Shown one piece after another: positions 1 to 9,055 of a stretch of 64,000 nucleotides of DNA. Origin of the DNA: UBA5859 sp041940025. GTDB lineage: Bacteria > Pseudomonadota > Gammaproteobacteria > UBA5859. The notes below the pieces were generated by a model. It saw nothing but the letters and a program-made list of their open reading frames with translations. It ran no database searches and was not told the DNA's origin. The position numbers and the translations under genes are program-made. Numbering within the stretch: position 1 is the first letter of the stretch; each line of letters starts with the position of its first letter. The stretch covers positions 288,875-352,874 of the forward strand of contig JBGTSY010000003.1 of NCBI GenBank assembly GCA_041940025.1. The letters are read 5' to 3'.

Positions 1-86
1 GATCCTTAGTAGTCCATCGCCCAATCTCTGCATCATAGTCATGGGCATCACATGGAGTCTGTGCGGTGTGAACACACGTAAATAAT

Positions 87-749
87 TTATAGATAGTAAC
101 TGATGGACTCGTCTAGCGGTACGCGGGAGGTGCGGTATTGGTTAATGGCATGTTCCATGTCGGCATAGCCAAATGAGATCCCGCATACTAATTTTAAATT
201 GTCGGCGATTTGAAATCGTTGGCGAATGAAGTCTGGATAGGACGCGAGTGCGGCTTGCGCCACCGCATCCACGCCTTCATTTTTCGCTGCCAGCAACACA
301 GAGTTGACGTAGAGCCCGCAGTCGACGCCGCCATAAAACCCAAAATGATCGTCCAAGAAAATAAACATCGCGTGAGGGGCATCAAAAAAACGAAAATTCT
401 GCATCGTTTGCTTCATGCCTGCCATTCGATCTTCTTTGGGAATGCCGATGGAATCATACAGCTGAAATCCGCACTCTTTTCGTCTGCCTTTGTAGGGTTC
501 CACATACTGAGTGGGAAAGGGGAAATCGGTTTTAGGAAAGTGACCTGACTGCACATGATCCCACAGTGCCTCCCGTAATTGATCGGTATGCTCCCCACCC
601 GTGACAATCACTTTCCACGGCTGGGTGTTACACCAAGAGGGCGTCAACTGTGCCAAAGCTAAAATTTTCTCAATGGTTTCCTGAGGAACCTGTTTGTCCA
701 AATACTTGCGAATGCTGAGTCGTTCGTGCATTAAAGATTCGAATTCCAT
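87..749 (-). CDS. Nitroreductase family FMN oxidoreductase
   Basis: A 220-residue protein of normal length for the nitroreductase/FMN-binding fold. Such enzymes use NAD(P)H and FMN to reduce nitro groups, quinones or enones. The N-terminal R-x-S-I-R-K stretch (residues 10-15) is where the family binds the FMN phosphate, and SWCNTQPW (about 38-45) is the usual conserved S/N-x-Q-PW segment. A GISFGYAD-type strand near residue 190 is also typical. It is the last gene of a minus-strand cluster with a Rieske ferredoxin, a MAPEG protein and a ferredoxin reductase, so a role in the same redox chemistry is plausible. Substrate unknown. Confidence 0.85.
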   Translation of the reverse strand: MEFESLMHERLSIRKYLDKQVPQETIEKILALAQLTPSWCNTQPWKVIVTGGEHTDQLREALWDHVQSGHFPKTDFPFPTQYVEPYKGRRKECGFQLYDSIGIPKEDRMAGMKQTMQNFRFFDAPHAMFIFLDDHFGFYGGVDCGLYVNSVLLAAKNEGVDAVAQAALASYPDFIRQRFQIADNLKLVCGISFGYADMEHAINQYRTSRVPLDESISYYL

Positions 750-831
750 AAGAGTCCTCTTTCCGTTTGGTCAATGACTCAGGTTATCAGTTCACTTTGA
801 TAAACGCTCATCGGTAAGTAGGAAGTGATAA

Positions 832-1179
832 CTAGTCAATGTCCACGTACACCATGCCGTCTTCAATTTTGGTGGCATAGGTCTGCAAACATTTTTCACC
901 ACGAATAACATTCAATAACTGGACGCCAGGCGGAAAGTTCGCCCACTTCACCACCTCACCTGTTTTGATATCAAATTCGGCGCGATGCAATGGACACCGT
1001 ACTTTGCCTGATTCTATTTTTCCTTTTTCTAAAGGCGCAAAGGTATGGGTGCAAGATCGTTGTGTGGCAAAGAAACCTTCTTCTAAATGATAGAGAACAA
1101 TATTGGTGCCGTTGAGGCTAAACTTCGCCATCATGCCCACATCCATCGCTGCTGCCGGACAAACTTTTTCAAAACTCAT
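832..1179 (-). CDS. Rieske [2Fe-2S] ferredoxin-like protein
   Basis: A 115-residue small Rieske protein. The two cluster-binding motifs are visible: C-T-H (Cys43, His45) and C-P-L-H (Cys62, His65), with the usual 16-residue gap between them. Length and architecture match the soluble ferredoxin components of ring-hydroxylating dioxygenases and the small NirD-like subunits; it has no membrane anchor. It lies between the nitroreductase and the MAPEG gene, downstream of a reductase that could supply electrons. No oxygenase alpha subunit is present in the window, so its electron acceptor is unknown. Confidence 0.85.
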   Translation of the reverse strand: MSFEKVCPAAAMDVGMMAKFSLNGTNIVLYHLEEGFFATQRSCTHTFAPLEKGKIESGKVRCPLHRAEFDIKTGEVVKWANFPPGVQLLNVIRGEKCLQTYATKIEDGMVYVDID

Positions 1180-1231
1180 GACTGTCTCCTTTAACTTTTC
1201 TTTGTTTTGTGGTTGTGTTTTATGATTGTGT

Positions 1232-1648
1232 TTAGTAATTCATGATCCCCAAGATCACCAAGTAAATATATAAAGTGGCAATTAACCCAACCGTATAGGC
1301 CACTGTTCTCAGTGGCGTGATACCCGCTAAATACACAATTGGGTGTACCAATCTCGATACCAAAAAAGTCACTGCGGCAACGGATGTGCCTAGTGTAAAT
1401 GCTTCCAGATTAGCCGCGAGTAAAACGGCTACTGCAAAAGGGATGAAATTCTCCTGATAGTTTGCAAAGGCTCGCTCCGCCCTGGCACCGAATTGAGACA
1501 ATGCGCTGGGGTCGATACCATCCCGCGCAGAAGTCATAAACGCCACACCATAAGCTTGAAACTTAGTGGCAGTATGCAAATAGATTAATCCCACATATAG
1601 AAATACGGATGCGATTAACATTTTTAACTCTATGGCAATGGGCGTCAT
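1232..1648 (-). CDS. MAPEG-family membrane protein
   Basis: A 138-residue protein with about four hydrophobic segments (near residues 8-25, 70-90, 92-112 and 115-135). Between segments one and two, conserved polar residues include a R-A-x-R-A-x-x-N-x-x-E-N pattern, which is the glutathione-binding signature region of MAPEG proteins (eicosanoid and glutathione metabolism). Bacterial members are mostly uncharacterised. It is in a minus-strand run with redox genes (52 bp to the Rieske gene, 87 bp from the reductase). Function beyond family membership is not established. Confidence 0.75.
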   Translation of the reverse strand: MTPIAIELKMLIASVFLYVGLIYLHTATKFQAYGVAFMTSARDGIDPSALSQFGARAERAFANYQENFIPFAVAVLLAANLEAFTLGTSVAAVTFLVSRLVHPIVYLAGITPLRTVAYTVGLIATLYIYLVILGIMNY

Positions 1649-1735
1649 CCCTATCTCCAGTTATCTCAGAATGGAACTCAACTACTGTACGATGGACTGC
1701 TCCCTAACATATGATTTTGCTTGCAGTCCACACAA

Positions 1736-2821
1736 TCACTTTTCTGGAGTGTGACTCTTATCTAAAAATTTGTCGTAATGTATTTCAGATTCCGGCATGC
1801 CTTTTTCTTCGAGCACCTGCATCGCCGCGTCGATCATTGGCGGCGGACCACACATATAAGCACTGGCTTGCGCCACATCAAAATCTTGTTGGCCAATGAA
1901 CTCTGTCACCATACCTCTCGGACCTTGCCAATCGCTATCCTCGGGCTCTTCCGATAGCACAGGAATAAAATTAAACTTTCCAGACCAGCGATTACGAATG
2001 TTTTCCATCTCTTTTTCACAGTACACATCTTTCTGGGTGCGCGCACCGTATAGATAGACCACCTCGCGAGTGCAATTTTGTGTGGCCGCATGTTCTAAAA
2101 TCGCTTTTAAAGGTGCCATTCCACTACCACCGGCGATGCATAACATCGGTTTACGGCTGGCTTTTAAATGGAAGGTGCCTAATGGACCATCGACTTTTAC
2201 CTCAGCGCCTGCTCTGTCTTCGGCATGGATCCAATCTGTTAAGGCGCCACCTGGCACGTGTCTAATATGAAAGGTCACCCGTGAGTTACCACCCGACAGT
2301 GGCGGCTCTGCGAATGAATAAGAGCGCGCTTCTTCAATGACGCCAGGCACACTGACATCTGCATATTGCCCCGCCGTGTACTCAATCGGTTGCACCAGAT
2401 CGATAGTCACTGCCAGAATATCGTGGGTCAGTGCCTCTGTCTTGGCGATGGTGCCCGCGATGACTTTTTCTTGCACCATCTCCATGTCGTCTTCGAGTTC
2501 AGACACCTCTACCACTACGGCTGATCGTGGCTGTGCCTGACAGGCTAAAATGTATCCCTCGCGTAATTCTTCTTCGCTCAACACATAAGAGGTATCCGTC
2601 AACTGTTTCACATCACCTTCGATTAATTTACAACGACAAGATAGGCAACTCCCCACTCGACAACTATGTGGAAATGGGATGCCTGCGGCAAGGGCGGCTT
2701 GTAAGATGCTCTCCTTGGGTTTCACCTCGATAGACTTGGGCGACCCACCTGTTGCGGTACGTATCTCCACGGGGAGAGGTTCTTGACTGACTTTGTTCCT
2801 CTTTAAAAATCCAAACACCAT
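1736..2821 (-). CDS. Ferredoxin-fused flavin oxidoreductase (ring-hydroxylase-reductase type)
   Basis: A 361-residue electron-transfer protein with an N-terminal plant-type [2Fe-2S] domain (Cys54, Cys59, Cys62, Cys94; C-x4-C-x2-C spacing). A ferredoxin-NADP reductase module follows, with an R-S-Y-S-F flavin-binding motif near residue 167 and a nucleotide-binding G-G-S-G-M-A-P near 230. This domain order is that of phenol hydroxylase, methane monooxygenase and class IB dioxygenase reductases. It is the first gene of the cluster and probably passes NAD(P)H electrons to the Rieske protein or to an oxygenase encoded elsewhere. The terminal oxidase is not in the window. Confidence 0.85.
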   Translation of the reverse strand: MVFGFLKRNKVSQEPLPVEIRTATGGSPKSIEVKPKESILQAALAAGIPFPHSCRVGSCLSCRCKLIEGDVKQLTDTSYVLSEEELREGYILACQAQPRSAVVVEVSELEDDMEMVQEKVIAGTIAKTEALTHDILAVTIDLVQPIEYTAGQYADVSVPGVIEEARSYSFAEPPLSGGNSRVTFHIRHVPGGALTDWIHAEDRAGAEVKVDGPLGTFHLKASRKPMLCIAGGSGMAPLKAILEHAATQNCTREVVYLYGARTQKDVYCEKEMENIRNRWSGKFNFIPVLSEEPEDSDWQGPRGMVTEFIGQQDFDVAQASAYMCGPPPMIDAAMQVLEEKGMPESEIHYDKFLDKSHTPEK

Positions 2822-3515
2822 ACTGCGCTATCCTGTCTATTTATTAATAAAAACGAAGAAGAATGTACACGTCTTTTACGCTGCGTGTTCCTGCATACTT
2901 GCTTGATTCTTAAGCCATTTCTAATTTTATTAAAATTTAACCACGGCACTAATTCGGTCCAACTGTAGCCAAACTACTCTATGATTGCAAGCTGTTGAAA
3001 GGCCAGCCAAATCGAGCACTTTGCGTCACCACTTTGGAGTCTGCTCTATTCTCAGAGTGGGACTCCTTGTGCCAACCAATTGCTGGCACATCTTCCGCAT
3101 CCGATGTGCTGAGTGACCATGCCACATGCACACTTGTGCGTCTCAAATGGCCCGCCGTACGGGTACACCAAGCTTCCATTGGATGCGCCCCCTGTCTCGC
3201 CCGTCACATGACTTGCGCTTGAGGTTGATTGATTAAACTCATTAATTTGAACGCAACCATGCAGAAAAGCGGCGGTCTAAGATACCCCCGCCCGCCCACC
3301 TATGCAGATATAACCAACAAACAGATGCTGATTTGTCCTCATGCTCGACAGTGCAATTAAAAAATAAAGTGCCTAAGCATCTCTATGACAAAGAGAAATT
3401 CACCTATTTTCAAAAATTTAAGGGGCTTTCCAATTTGCTTTCCACAACCAAGCTCAATATGATCTACGCCCTTGCGATATTGTCCAAGAACCTCAAGCGA
3501 CAATATTGAACTGAA
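2822..3515. other. Intergenic region without a convincing gene
   Basis: About 690 bp between the divergent reductase and hypothetical genes. It must carry promoters for both. I see one stem-loop, GGAGTC at 3036-3041 pairing with GACTCC at 3061-3066 with further partial pairing inside, but no T-tract after it. The short open frames here (for example 2995-3222) have no recognisable protein character. Confidence 0.5.
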
Positions 3516-4034
3516 ATGCGAATCGATAACCAAGAGACGATAGCCATGCCCGTACCACGTGATATCGCGGAAGAAGTGTTAGAGAACATTTTGAGCGAAA
3601 ACTTTGTGCCCTTGTTTTTACATCTCACCATGGAGCTGGTGAACAAAATGATGGAAATGATGCAAGGACCACGGCCGCAAATCCAGATTTCTGAGTTTGT
3701 TGAACCGTTGCAACTTAAAAAAACCAAGATCAAAATTAAGGATATGACGGTGATTTATAAAACGCCACCCATGACTATCACCACCGAGTGGGTATACATG
3801 GATGACAACTATCGAATACGCGATCTCTCTTACAAACCCAATTGGATATGGGCACTACTACATTTTAGAACTATGAAACAGGTGAAAGAGAAAATGGAAG
3901 CCGCCAGAGCGCAGGCGGAGGCCGACGCGCAAGAAGCGGCTCGTCTGGCAGAAGAAAAAGCCCAAGCAAAACTGGAGGCCGAATCTGCTACAACAAAAGA
4001 GCCAAGCAACGCACCTGCACAAGGGCAGTCGTGA
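3516..4034 (+). CDS. Hypothetical protein with Ala/Glu-rich coiled-coil tail
   Basis: 172 residues, not recognised. The first half is a mixed alpha/beta region; residues about 115-160 are a charged Ala/Glu/Gln/Lys-rich helix, probably coiled coil, and the end is a low-complexity Ser/Thr/Pro tail. There is no signal peptide or membrane span. An alternative start, ATG at 3546 (MPVPRD), removes ten residues; neither start has a strong ribosome-binding site. It is followed after 110 bp by the transaldolase gene on the same strand. Confidence 0.6.
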   Translation: MRIDNQETIAMPVPRDIAEEVLENILSENFVPLFLHLTMELVNKMMEMMQGPRPQIQISEFVEPLQLKKTKIKIKDMTVIYKTPPMTITTEWVYMDDNYRIRDLSYKPNWIWALLHFRTMKQVKEKMEAARAQAEADAQEAARLAEEKAQAKLEAESATTKEPSNAPAQGQS

Positions 4035-4145
4035 ATCACTCTGCCACAAGTTCTAATGTTAAGTTTTCTAAAGTGGCGCCCGCTCTGTTCTTGTCTACCG
4101 GATTTTTAACCCGTTCATATCGACTGTGATCCTAAGGAATACACC

Positions 4146-5060
4146 ATGCTAAGACCCGCCTCAATTTCCGCCGCCAACCTTCACCGACGGCGTCAGATGA
4201 CTGCGGTGAATCCAGAAAATCACCCAGCCAAACTGGGCCCGCGCATTTTCGCCGATACGGCAGACATTGCCGAGATCCAACCACTTTTTGATGCCGGGAT
4301 TATTAACGGTGTGACCACCAATCCCACCTTATTGAAAAAGGCGGGCGCAGATTCTTGGGAAAGCTCTCTGCGCATATTAAAAGACATTTTGGCGTTGTTA
4401 GATCCCTACCCTGTGAGTCTCGAACTCACTGAACTCACCGAGACCGGCATGTTACAACAAGCACAGGAGTTGGCTTCACTGGGTCAAAACAGTGTGATTA
4501 AAGTGCCCGTAGGCGGCTACCAAGCGGTCAATGAGGACTATGATCCCTTCACCGGATTAAAAGTGTTGCGGGCGTTATGGCAACAAGACATCAAAACCAA
4601 TGCCACTTTGATTTTTAACACCACGCAGGCGTTTTGGGCAGCCAATGCAGGCGCGACTTATGTGAGCCCATTTTTGGGACGTCTGGCAGATTACTGCTAT
4701 CAAAATGATCTGCCGGAAAAAGCGCCGGGTAATGCACTGTACATAGTAGAAGACCACAAAAATTCTCGTGGCGACCAAAACGTCTATAATACTGAATATG
4801 TCGCCAGTGGTGGTGCCATTAAAGACGCCGGGGTCAGACTGATCCATGAGATTGTCACTGTGTTTGCCAATTATGACATTCAAACTGAAGTCCTGGCTGC
4901 CAGTGTGCGACACGCCGTTCAACTTTCTGAAGTCTTACTCGCAGGGGCAGACATCTTAACCGTACCCGCAAAGGTATTAATGCAAGTTGCGGATCACCCC
5001 CTTTCGAGTGCGGGGATGAAAACGTTCTTTGAAGATTCGAAGGCATTTACAAGCGAATGA
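4146..5060 (+). CDS. Transaldolase-family protein
   Basis: 304 residues. The segment from residue 33 (F-A-D-T-A-D) through the T-T-N-P-T motif near residue 58 and the Schiff-base lysine context K-T-N-A-T-L-I-F near 150 is that of transaldolase/fructose-6-phosphate aldolase TIM barrels, which move dihydroxyacetone units in the pentose phosphate pathway. The first 30 residues look like an extra basic N-terminus. AAGGA at 4134-4138 supports the start used; an internal ATG at 4197 would also give a full barrel. Whether it is a true transaldolase or a relative acting on another sugar phosphate cannot be told from sequence alone. Confidence 0.8.
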   Translation: MLRPASISAANLHRRRQMTAVNPENHPAKLGPRIFADTADIAEIQPLFDAGIINGVTTNPTLLKKAGADSWESSLRILKDILALLDPYPVSLELTELTETGMLQQAQELASLGQNSVIKVPVGGYQAVNEDYDPFTGLKVLRALWQQDIKTNATLIFNTTQAFWAANAGATYVSPFLGRLADYCYQNDLPEKAPGNALYIVEDHKNSRGDQNVYNTEYVASGGAIKDAGVRLIHEIVTVFANYDIQTEVLAASVRHAVQLSEVLLAGADILTVPAKVLMQVADHPLSSAGMKTFFEDSKAFTSE

Positions 5061-5087
5061 CACACAACACTAAAGGCATCCATCACC

Positions 5088-5930
5088 ATGTCTAGCTGCT
5101 TACCCTTATTGGTCGAACTGGAACAAATAGAAAGCAGTCTACAGGATCCTAATGTGGTGATCGTGGACTTAAGCCGACTCCCGAGCTATGTGACTCACCA
5201 TATTCCTGGCGCCGTCCATCTGGAATACGCCGCCTTGGTAAGAAGCGCGCCACCGGTGATGGGATTGTTGCCCGATCTGCATCAATTACAAAGCACGTTA
5301 CAGGCACTGGGTATCTATCCCGATTCACACGTAGTGGCCTACGATGACGAAGGCGGCGGCAAAGCCAGTAGACTTTTGTGGACCTTGGATTGCATCGGCC
5401 ATCAAAGCACATCCTTAGTTAACGGCGGCATCCAAGCCTGGATCCAGGGTGGCTATGACACTGAAACTAACCGGGTCTCTGTGACTAAATCTGACTATCA
5501 GATCTCTCAATATCTTCCGGAAGCCATTGCAGACAAAAATTACATTTTGCAACATATTGAGGATGAGAATGTCATTTTTTTAGATACTCGAACTGCCGGC
5601 GAATTCACGGGTAGAGATGTACGTGCGGCACGGGGTGGACACATTCCAGGCGCGCGACATCTAGAGTGGATAGCTAACATAGACATTGACAATGCAGTCA
5701 GGTTAAAACCGGCAGACCTCATTGAATCTCAATTGCAAGCGCTCAATATCACTCGTGATAAAACCATTGTCACCTATTGTCAAACCCATCATCGTTCTTC
5801 ACACACCTACATGACCTTAAAAATCTTAGGATTCGAACAAATTAAAGGTTATCCCGGCGCTTGGTCTGAGTGGGGGAATGATCCCGATACACCCATTGAG
5901 CTTGATCCCTCTTTGAACCTATCCAGATGA
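5088..5930 (+). CDS. Sulfurtransferase with tandem rhodanese domains
   Basis: 280 residues, the usual length of two-domain thiosulfate/3-mercaptopyruvate sulfurtransferases. The N-terminal rhodanese domain has no catalytic cysteine (its loop reads D-D-E-G-G-G-K); the C-terminal domain carries the active-site loop starting at Cys231 (C-Q-T-H-H-R). The inactive-active arrangement is normal for the family. It transfers a sulfane sulfur to cyanide or other thiophiles in the cytoplasm. The stop codon overlaps the start of the next gene (ATGA), so the two are translationally coupled. Confidence 0.9.
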   Translation: MSSCLPLLVELEQIESSLQDPNVVIVDLSRLPSYVTHHIPGAVHLEYAALVRSAPPVMGLLPDLHQLQSTLQALGIYPDSHVVAYDDEGGGKASRLLWTLDCIGHQSTSLVNGGIQAWIQGGYDTETNRVSVTKSDYQISQYLPEAIADKNYILQHIEDENVIFLDTRTAGEFTGRDVRAARGGHIPGARHLEWIANIDIDNAVRLKPADLIESQLQALNITRDKTIVTYCQTHHRSSHTYMTLKILGFEQIKGYPGAWSEWGNDPDTPIELDPSLNLSR

Positions 5931-6586
5931 ATTCGCAGAAGCTAAGAATCTATCTAACAGCGGCTTTGCTGTTTCTACTATCGGCATCGATTCTCTTTGG
6001 TTTCGTCTACACACTGACGCATCAAAAGTCCGATGAATCGATTGAGACAACCACAACAGATGCGATCCGTTGGTCTAGAGAGAATGCCCGCGCCATTTCG
6101 AACGTTGGTTGGACAACTCACTTAGGGGAAACATTGACCACAAACGACTGGCAAGACAAGTGGAGTTTTGTTTTCTTCGGTTTTACACATTGTCCAGATA
6201 TTTGTCCCGCCACTCTATACACATTGAGCCAAGTTCGCGACCAACTTCAGGAGAGTTCGCTCATTCAAACCACGCAATTTATCCTCATTACAGTGGATCC
6301 CGAACGAGACACTTCCGATCAGTTAGCTCACTACCTCATCCCCTACGGCAATAACTTTATAGGACTCAGAACCACTCCTCAAGATTTGAGCCAGATTACC
6401 AGTGAATTTGGTGTGGCTATCTCCTCGACCCGCAATCAGGATAATGCTGAATCTATTAGTCACACGACTGCTCTATTTTTAATCAATCCAGATGCTAGAA
6501 TACAGGCTCTGTTCACCACGCCTCACGACGCCACTGCCATTAGACATGAATATGAGCACATTCGAACAGAATTTGAGAGAAATTAA
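5927..6586 (+). CDS. SCO1/SenC-family copper chaperone
   Basis: 219 residues with an N-terminal membrane anchor (about residues 8-30) and a periplasmic thioredoxin-like domain. The copper ligands are present: C-P-D-I-C (Cys89 and Cys93) and a downstream His179 in I-S-H-T-T. SCO proteins deliver copper to the CuA centre of cytochrome c oxidase or act as thiol redox proteins. The start overlaps the sulfurtransferase stop (ATGA at 5927), and psd follows after 29 bp, suggesting one transcript. Confidence 0.9.
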   Translation: MNSQKLRIYLTAALLFLLSASILFGFVYTLTHQKSDESIETTTTDAIRWSRENARAISNVGWTTHLGETLTTNDWQDKWSFVFFGFTHCPDICPATLYTLSQVRDQLQESSLIQTTQFILITVDPERDTSDQLAHYLIPYGNNFIGLRTTPQDLSQITSEFGVAISSTRNQDNAESISHTTALFLINPDARIQALFTTPHDATAIRHEYEHIRTEFERN

Positions 6587-6615
6587 TTTAAACCAATTAT
6601 TCTGATAATTATCTG

Positions 6616-7464
6616 ATGTTCGACCGTCTTAAAGTGGGGATCCAATACCTTCTGCCGCAGAAACAGTTATCCCTGTTGGTGGGAGACGTGGCACGTATCC
6701 GAACTCATTGGATCAAAGATCCCCTTATCTATTGGTTTATTGATAGATATGGTGTCAACATGGACGAGGCAGTACACCAAAGGGCGGAAGATTATCACGA
6801 CTTTTATTCCTTCTTCACCCGCCCGCTCAAGCCCGGACTACGTAAAATAGAAGGCGATGACTACACTGTGATCTCGCCGGTTGACGGCACCTTAAGTCAG
6901 CTGGGTCAAATCTACAAAGGCAATCTTGTACAAGCGAAAAACCGTGCTTATTCTCTCGCCGCGCTGTTAGGAAAAGACGATCATCGCGTTCAACAGTTTC
7001 AAAATGGGAGTTTCGCCACAGTCTATCTCGCGCCACGAGATTATCATCGCGTGCATATGCCAACTGATGCTCAATTGACTGAGAGTCTCTATATTCCCGG
7101 CAAGCTCTTTTCAGTCAACCCACTCACCACGAAATATGTGGACAATCTGTTTGCTATCAATGAACGCTTGGTGAGTTACTTTGACACCCCCACCGGACCG
7201 ATTGCGATCATTATGGTGGGCGCATTAATCGTTGGCGGCATAGAGACAGTATGGACCGGCGCTATCACACCGCCCCACGGTGATACCCAAAGATGGCTGC
7301 ACCAACAACAGGGAAAGAATTTTAATCGGGGTGATGAAATTGGACGATTCGCCATGGGATCCACTGTCATCGTCTTATTTAGTCAACAGAACCTAGCATT
7401 TTCCGACTCCCTAGGACTCAATCAACCTCTTAAAATGGGACAAGCTCTCGGCCGATTTAAATAG
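6616..7464 (+). CDS. psd: Phosphatidylserine decarboxylase proenzyme
   Basis: 282 residues, typical for the bacterial class I enzyme. It decarboxylates phosphatidylserine to phosphatidylethanolamine at the inner membrane. The self-cleavage site is visible as M-G-S-T, with cleavage expected between Gly248 and Ser249, the serine becoming the pyruvoyl group. The catalytic D-Y-H-R-V-H-M-P segment lies near residues 138-145, and an S-P-V-D-G-T motif near 90. It is the last gene of the sulfurtransferase-SCO-psd run. Confidence 0.95.
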   Translation: MFDRLKVGIQYLLPQKQLSLLVGDVARIRTHWIKDPLIYWFIDRYGVNMDEAVHQRAEDYHDFYSFFTRPLKPGLRKIEGDDYTVISPVDGTLSQLGQIYKGNLVQAKNRAYSLAALLGKDDHRVQQFQNGSFATVYLAPRDYHRVHMPTDAQLTESLYIPGKLFSVNPLTTKYVDNLFAINERLVSYFDTPTGPIAIIMVGALIVGGIETVWTGAITPPHGDTQRWLHQQQGKNFNRGDEIGRFAMGSTVIVLFSQQNLAFSDSLGLNQPLKMGQALGRFK

Positions 7465-7518
7465 ACGGCTGATCTGATATGGGCTCTTTTCCTTTTCGCT
7501 GCATTCACTTGCCGACAG

Positions 7519-8475
7519 TTAAATGCGCATCCAATCAAAACTAAGCACATTTGCGATTGACTCTTCTTTTAATAGAAGCATCAGTAGACGATCTAAACCC
7601 AGCGCCACCCCAGCGCAATCGGGTAAGCCATGATCCAGAGCGGCGAGTAATTTTTCCGGGCAAGGCGGCTCCTCCAGCGCCATCTGCCGTCTCTGTCGCA
7701 GCTCGTTTTCAAATCTATGTCGTTGTTCAGCGGCATCCTTGAGTTCATGGAATCCATTGGCTATCTCCAGGCCGCCGATGAATAGCTCAAAGCGCTCGGC
7801 AACCGGCACGGCTTCCTGCCGAATTCGCGCCAAGGCGGCTTGGTCTTGGGGATAGTCGTACAGAAATTCAGGTTTTTTCACCCCCAGGTTGGGGGCAACC
7901 AAATGAGAAAATAGGAGATCCATCCATCCTGCACGATCGTCCTCAGCCAATTGCGGCAAGGAGAGAGGCAGTTGCCGTGCCTGCGCCTGTAAATCTGCGA
8001 TGCTGACAGTGTGGGGATCGAGATCAGTATAATTTAAGAACGCATCGGCATAGCGCGTACGCGCAAAGCGGGGATAAGAAGCCAAGCGCTTTAACAGCAT
8101 CTCCACTTCGTCCATTAGTTCCCGATGGGAATACCCCAGTCGATACCACTCCAACATGGTGAATTCAGGCTGATGGTGTTGACCGCTCTCTTGCCCGCGA
8201 AACACTTTACAGATTTGATAGATTGAACCTGAGCCATCCGCCAATAATCGCTTCATGGCAAATTCAGGTGAGGTGTGCAGATAACGTACTTCTGCCGCAT
8301 TTGAGATCACCTGAATGGAGTGCAAATGGGGCTCTGTGGCCGTCTCCTGTACCGCAATTGGGGTATCCACTTCCAACACACCCCGTTCTGCGAAAAACTG
8401 ACGAATATCTGCATACAGTTTTGCGCGAGCTTTTAGCGTTCGACGACTTGCGTTTGCTTGCCAGAGTGGGATCAA
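7519..8475 (-). CDS. epmA: EF-P--(R)-beta-lysine ligase EpmA
   Basis: 318 residues, a class II lysyl-tRNA-synthetase-like catalytic domain without the tRNA anticodon-binding domain. Class II motif 2 (F-R-G-Q-E-S near residues 93-98, then F-T-M-L-E-W-Y) and motif 3 (G-L-D-R-L-L-M near 296) are present. It attaches (R)-beta-lysine to EF-P. It sits 7 bp downstream of efp on the same strand and near epmB, so the whole EF-P modification set is together. Confidence 0.95.
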   Translation of the reverse strand: MIPLWQANASRRTLKARAKLYADIRQFFAERGVLEVDTPIAVQETATEPHLHSIQVISNAAEVRYLHTSPEFAMKRLLADGSGSIYQICKVFRGQESGQHHQPEFTMLEWYRLGYSHRELMDEVEMLLKRLASYPRFARTRYADAFLNYTDLDPHTVSIADLQAQARQLPLSLPQLAEDDRAGWMDLLFSHLVAPNLGVKKPEFLYDYPQDQAALARIRQEAVPVAERFELFIGGLEIANGFHELKDAAEQRHRFENELRQRRQMALEEPPCPEKLLAALDHGLPDCAGVALGLDRLLMLLLKEESIANVLSFDWMRI

Positions 8476-8482
8476 TGGAGAT

Positions 8483-9055
8483 CTAAGCGTCTTTCACCCG
8501 AGAGACATACTCTCCCGTACGGGTATCCACCTTTAGCACCTCGCCAACCTCTATGAATAGCGGCACCTTCACTACTGCGCCCGTTTCTAAGGTGGCAGGC
8601 TTTGAGCCCCCCCCTGATGTGTCACCACGTAAACCGGGATCGGTCTCCGCTACCGTAAGGTGCACAAAGTTTGGCGGCACCACACTCAGCGGGACCTCGT
8701 TCCATAGGGTGACAATGCATCTATCTTGTTCTTTTAACCACTGCTTTGCCTCTGCGACTGCGGCTTCTGACGCACTGTACTGCTCATAGCTGGATTCATC
8801 CATAAAGTGCCAACTGTCCCCATCGTTGTATAAATACTGCATTTCCAGCTCTACCACATCCGCACCTTCTACAGTTTCACCGGACTTGTAGGTCTTTTCC
8901 AGTACTCGACCATTTTTTAAATTACGCAACTTGACTCGATTAAACGCCTGACCTTTACCCGGCTTCACAAACTCGTTTTCAAGAATGTTGTAGGGATCAC
9001 CATCGATCATTATTTTCAGACCCGACTTAAATTCATTGGTACTATAGCTGGCCAT
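8483..9055 (-). CDS. efp: Elongation factor P
   Basis: 190 residues, three-domain beta-barrel EF-P that rescues ribosomes stalled at polyproline. The modified loop K-P-G-K-G-Q at residues 31-36 places the acceptor lysine at Lys34, as in E. coli; this fits modification by the adjacent epmA and epmB products. The start is firmly set by the conserved MASYSTNEF N-terminus and overlaps the start codon of epmB on the other strand. Confidence 0.97.
   Translation of the reverse strand: MASYSTNEFKSGLKIMIDGDPYNILENEFVKPGKGQAFNRVKLRNLKNGRVLEKTYKSGETVEGADVVELEMQYLYNDGDSWHFMDESSYEQYSASEAAVAEAKQWLKEQDRCIVTLWNEVPLSVVPPNFVHLTVAETDPGLRGDTSGGGSKPATLETGAVVKVPLFIEVGEVLKVDTRTGEYVSRVKDA

Noticed and set aside
2995..3222. 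Small open reading frame between the reductase and the 172-residue gene
   Set aside because: No ribosome-binding site, odd composition and an overlapping frame on the other strand; looks random.
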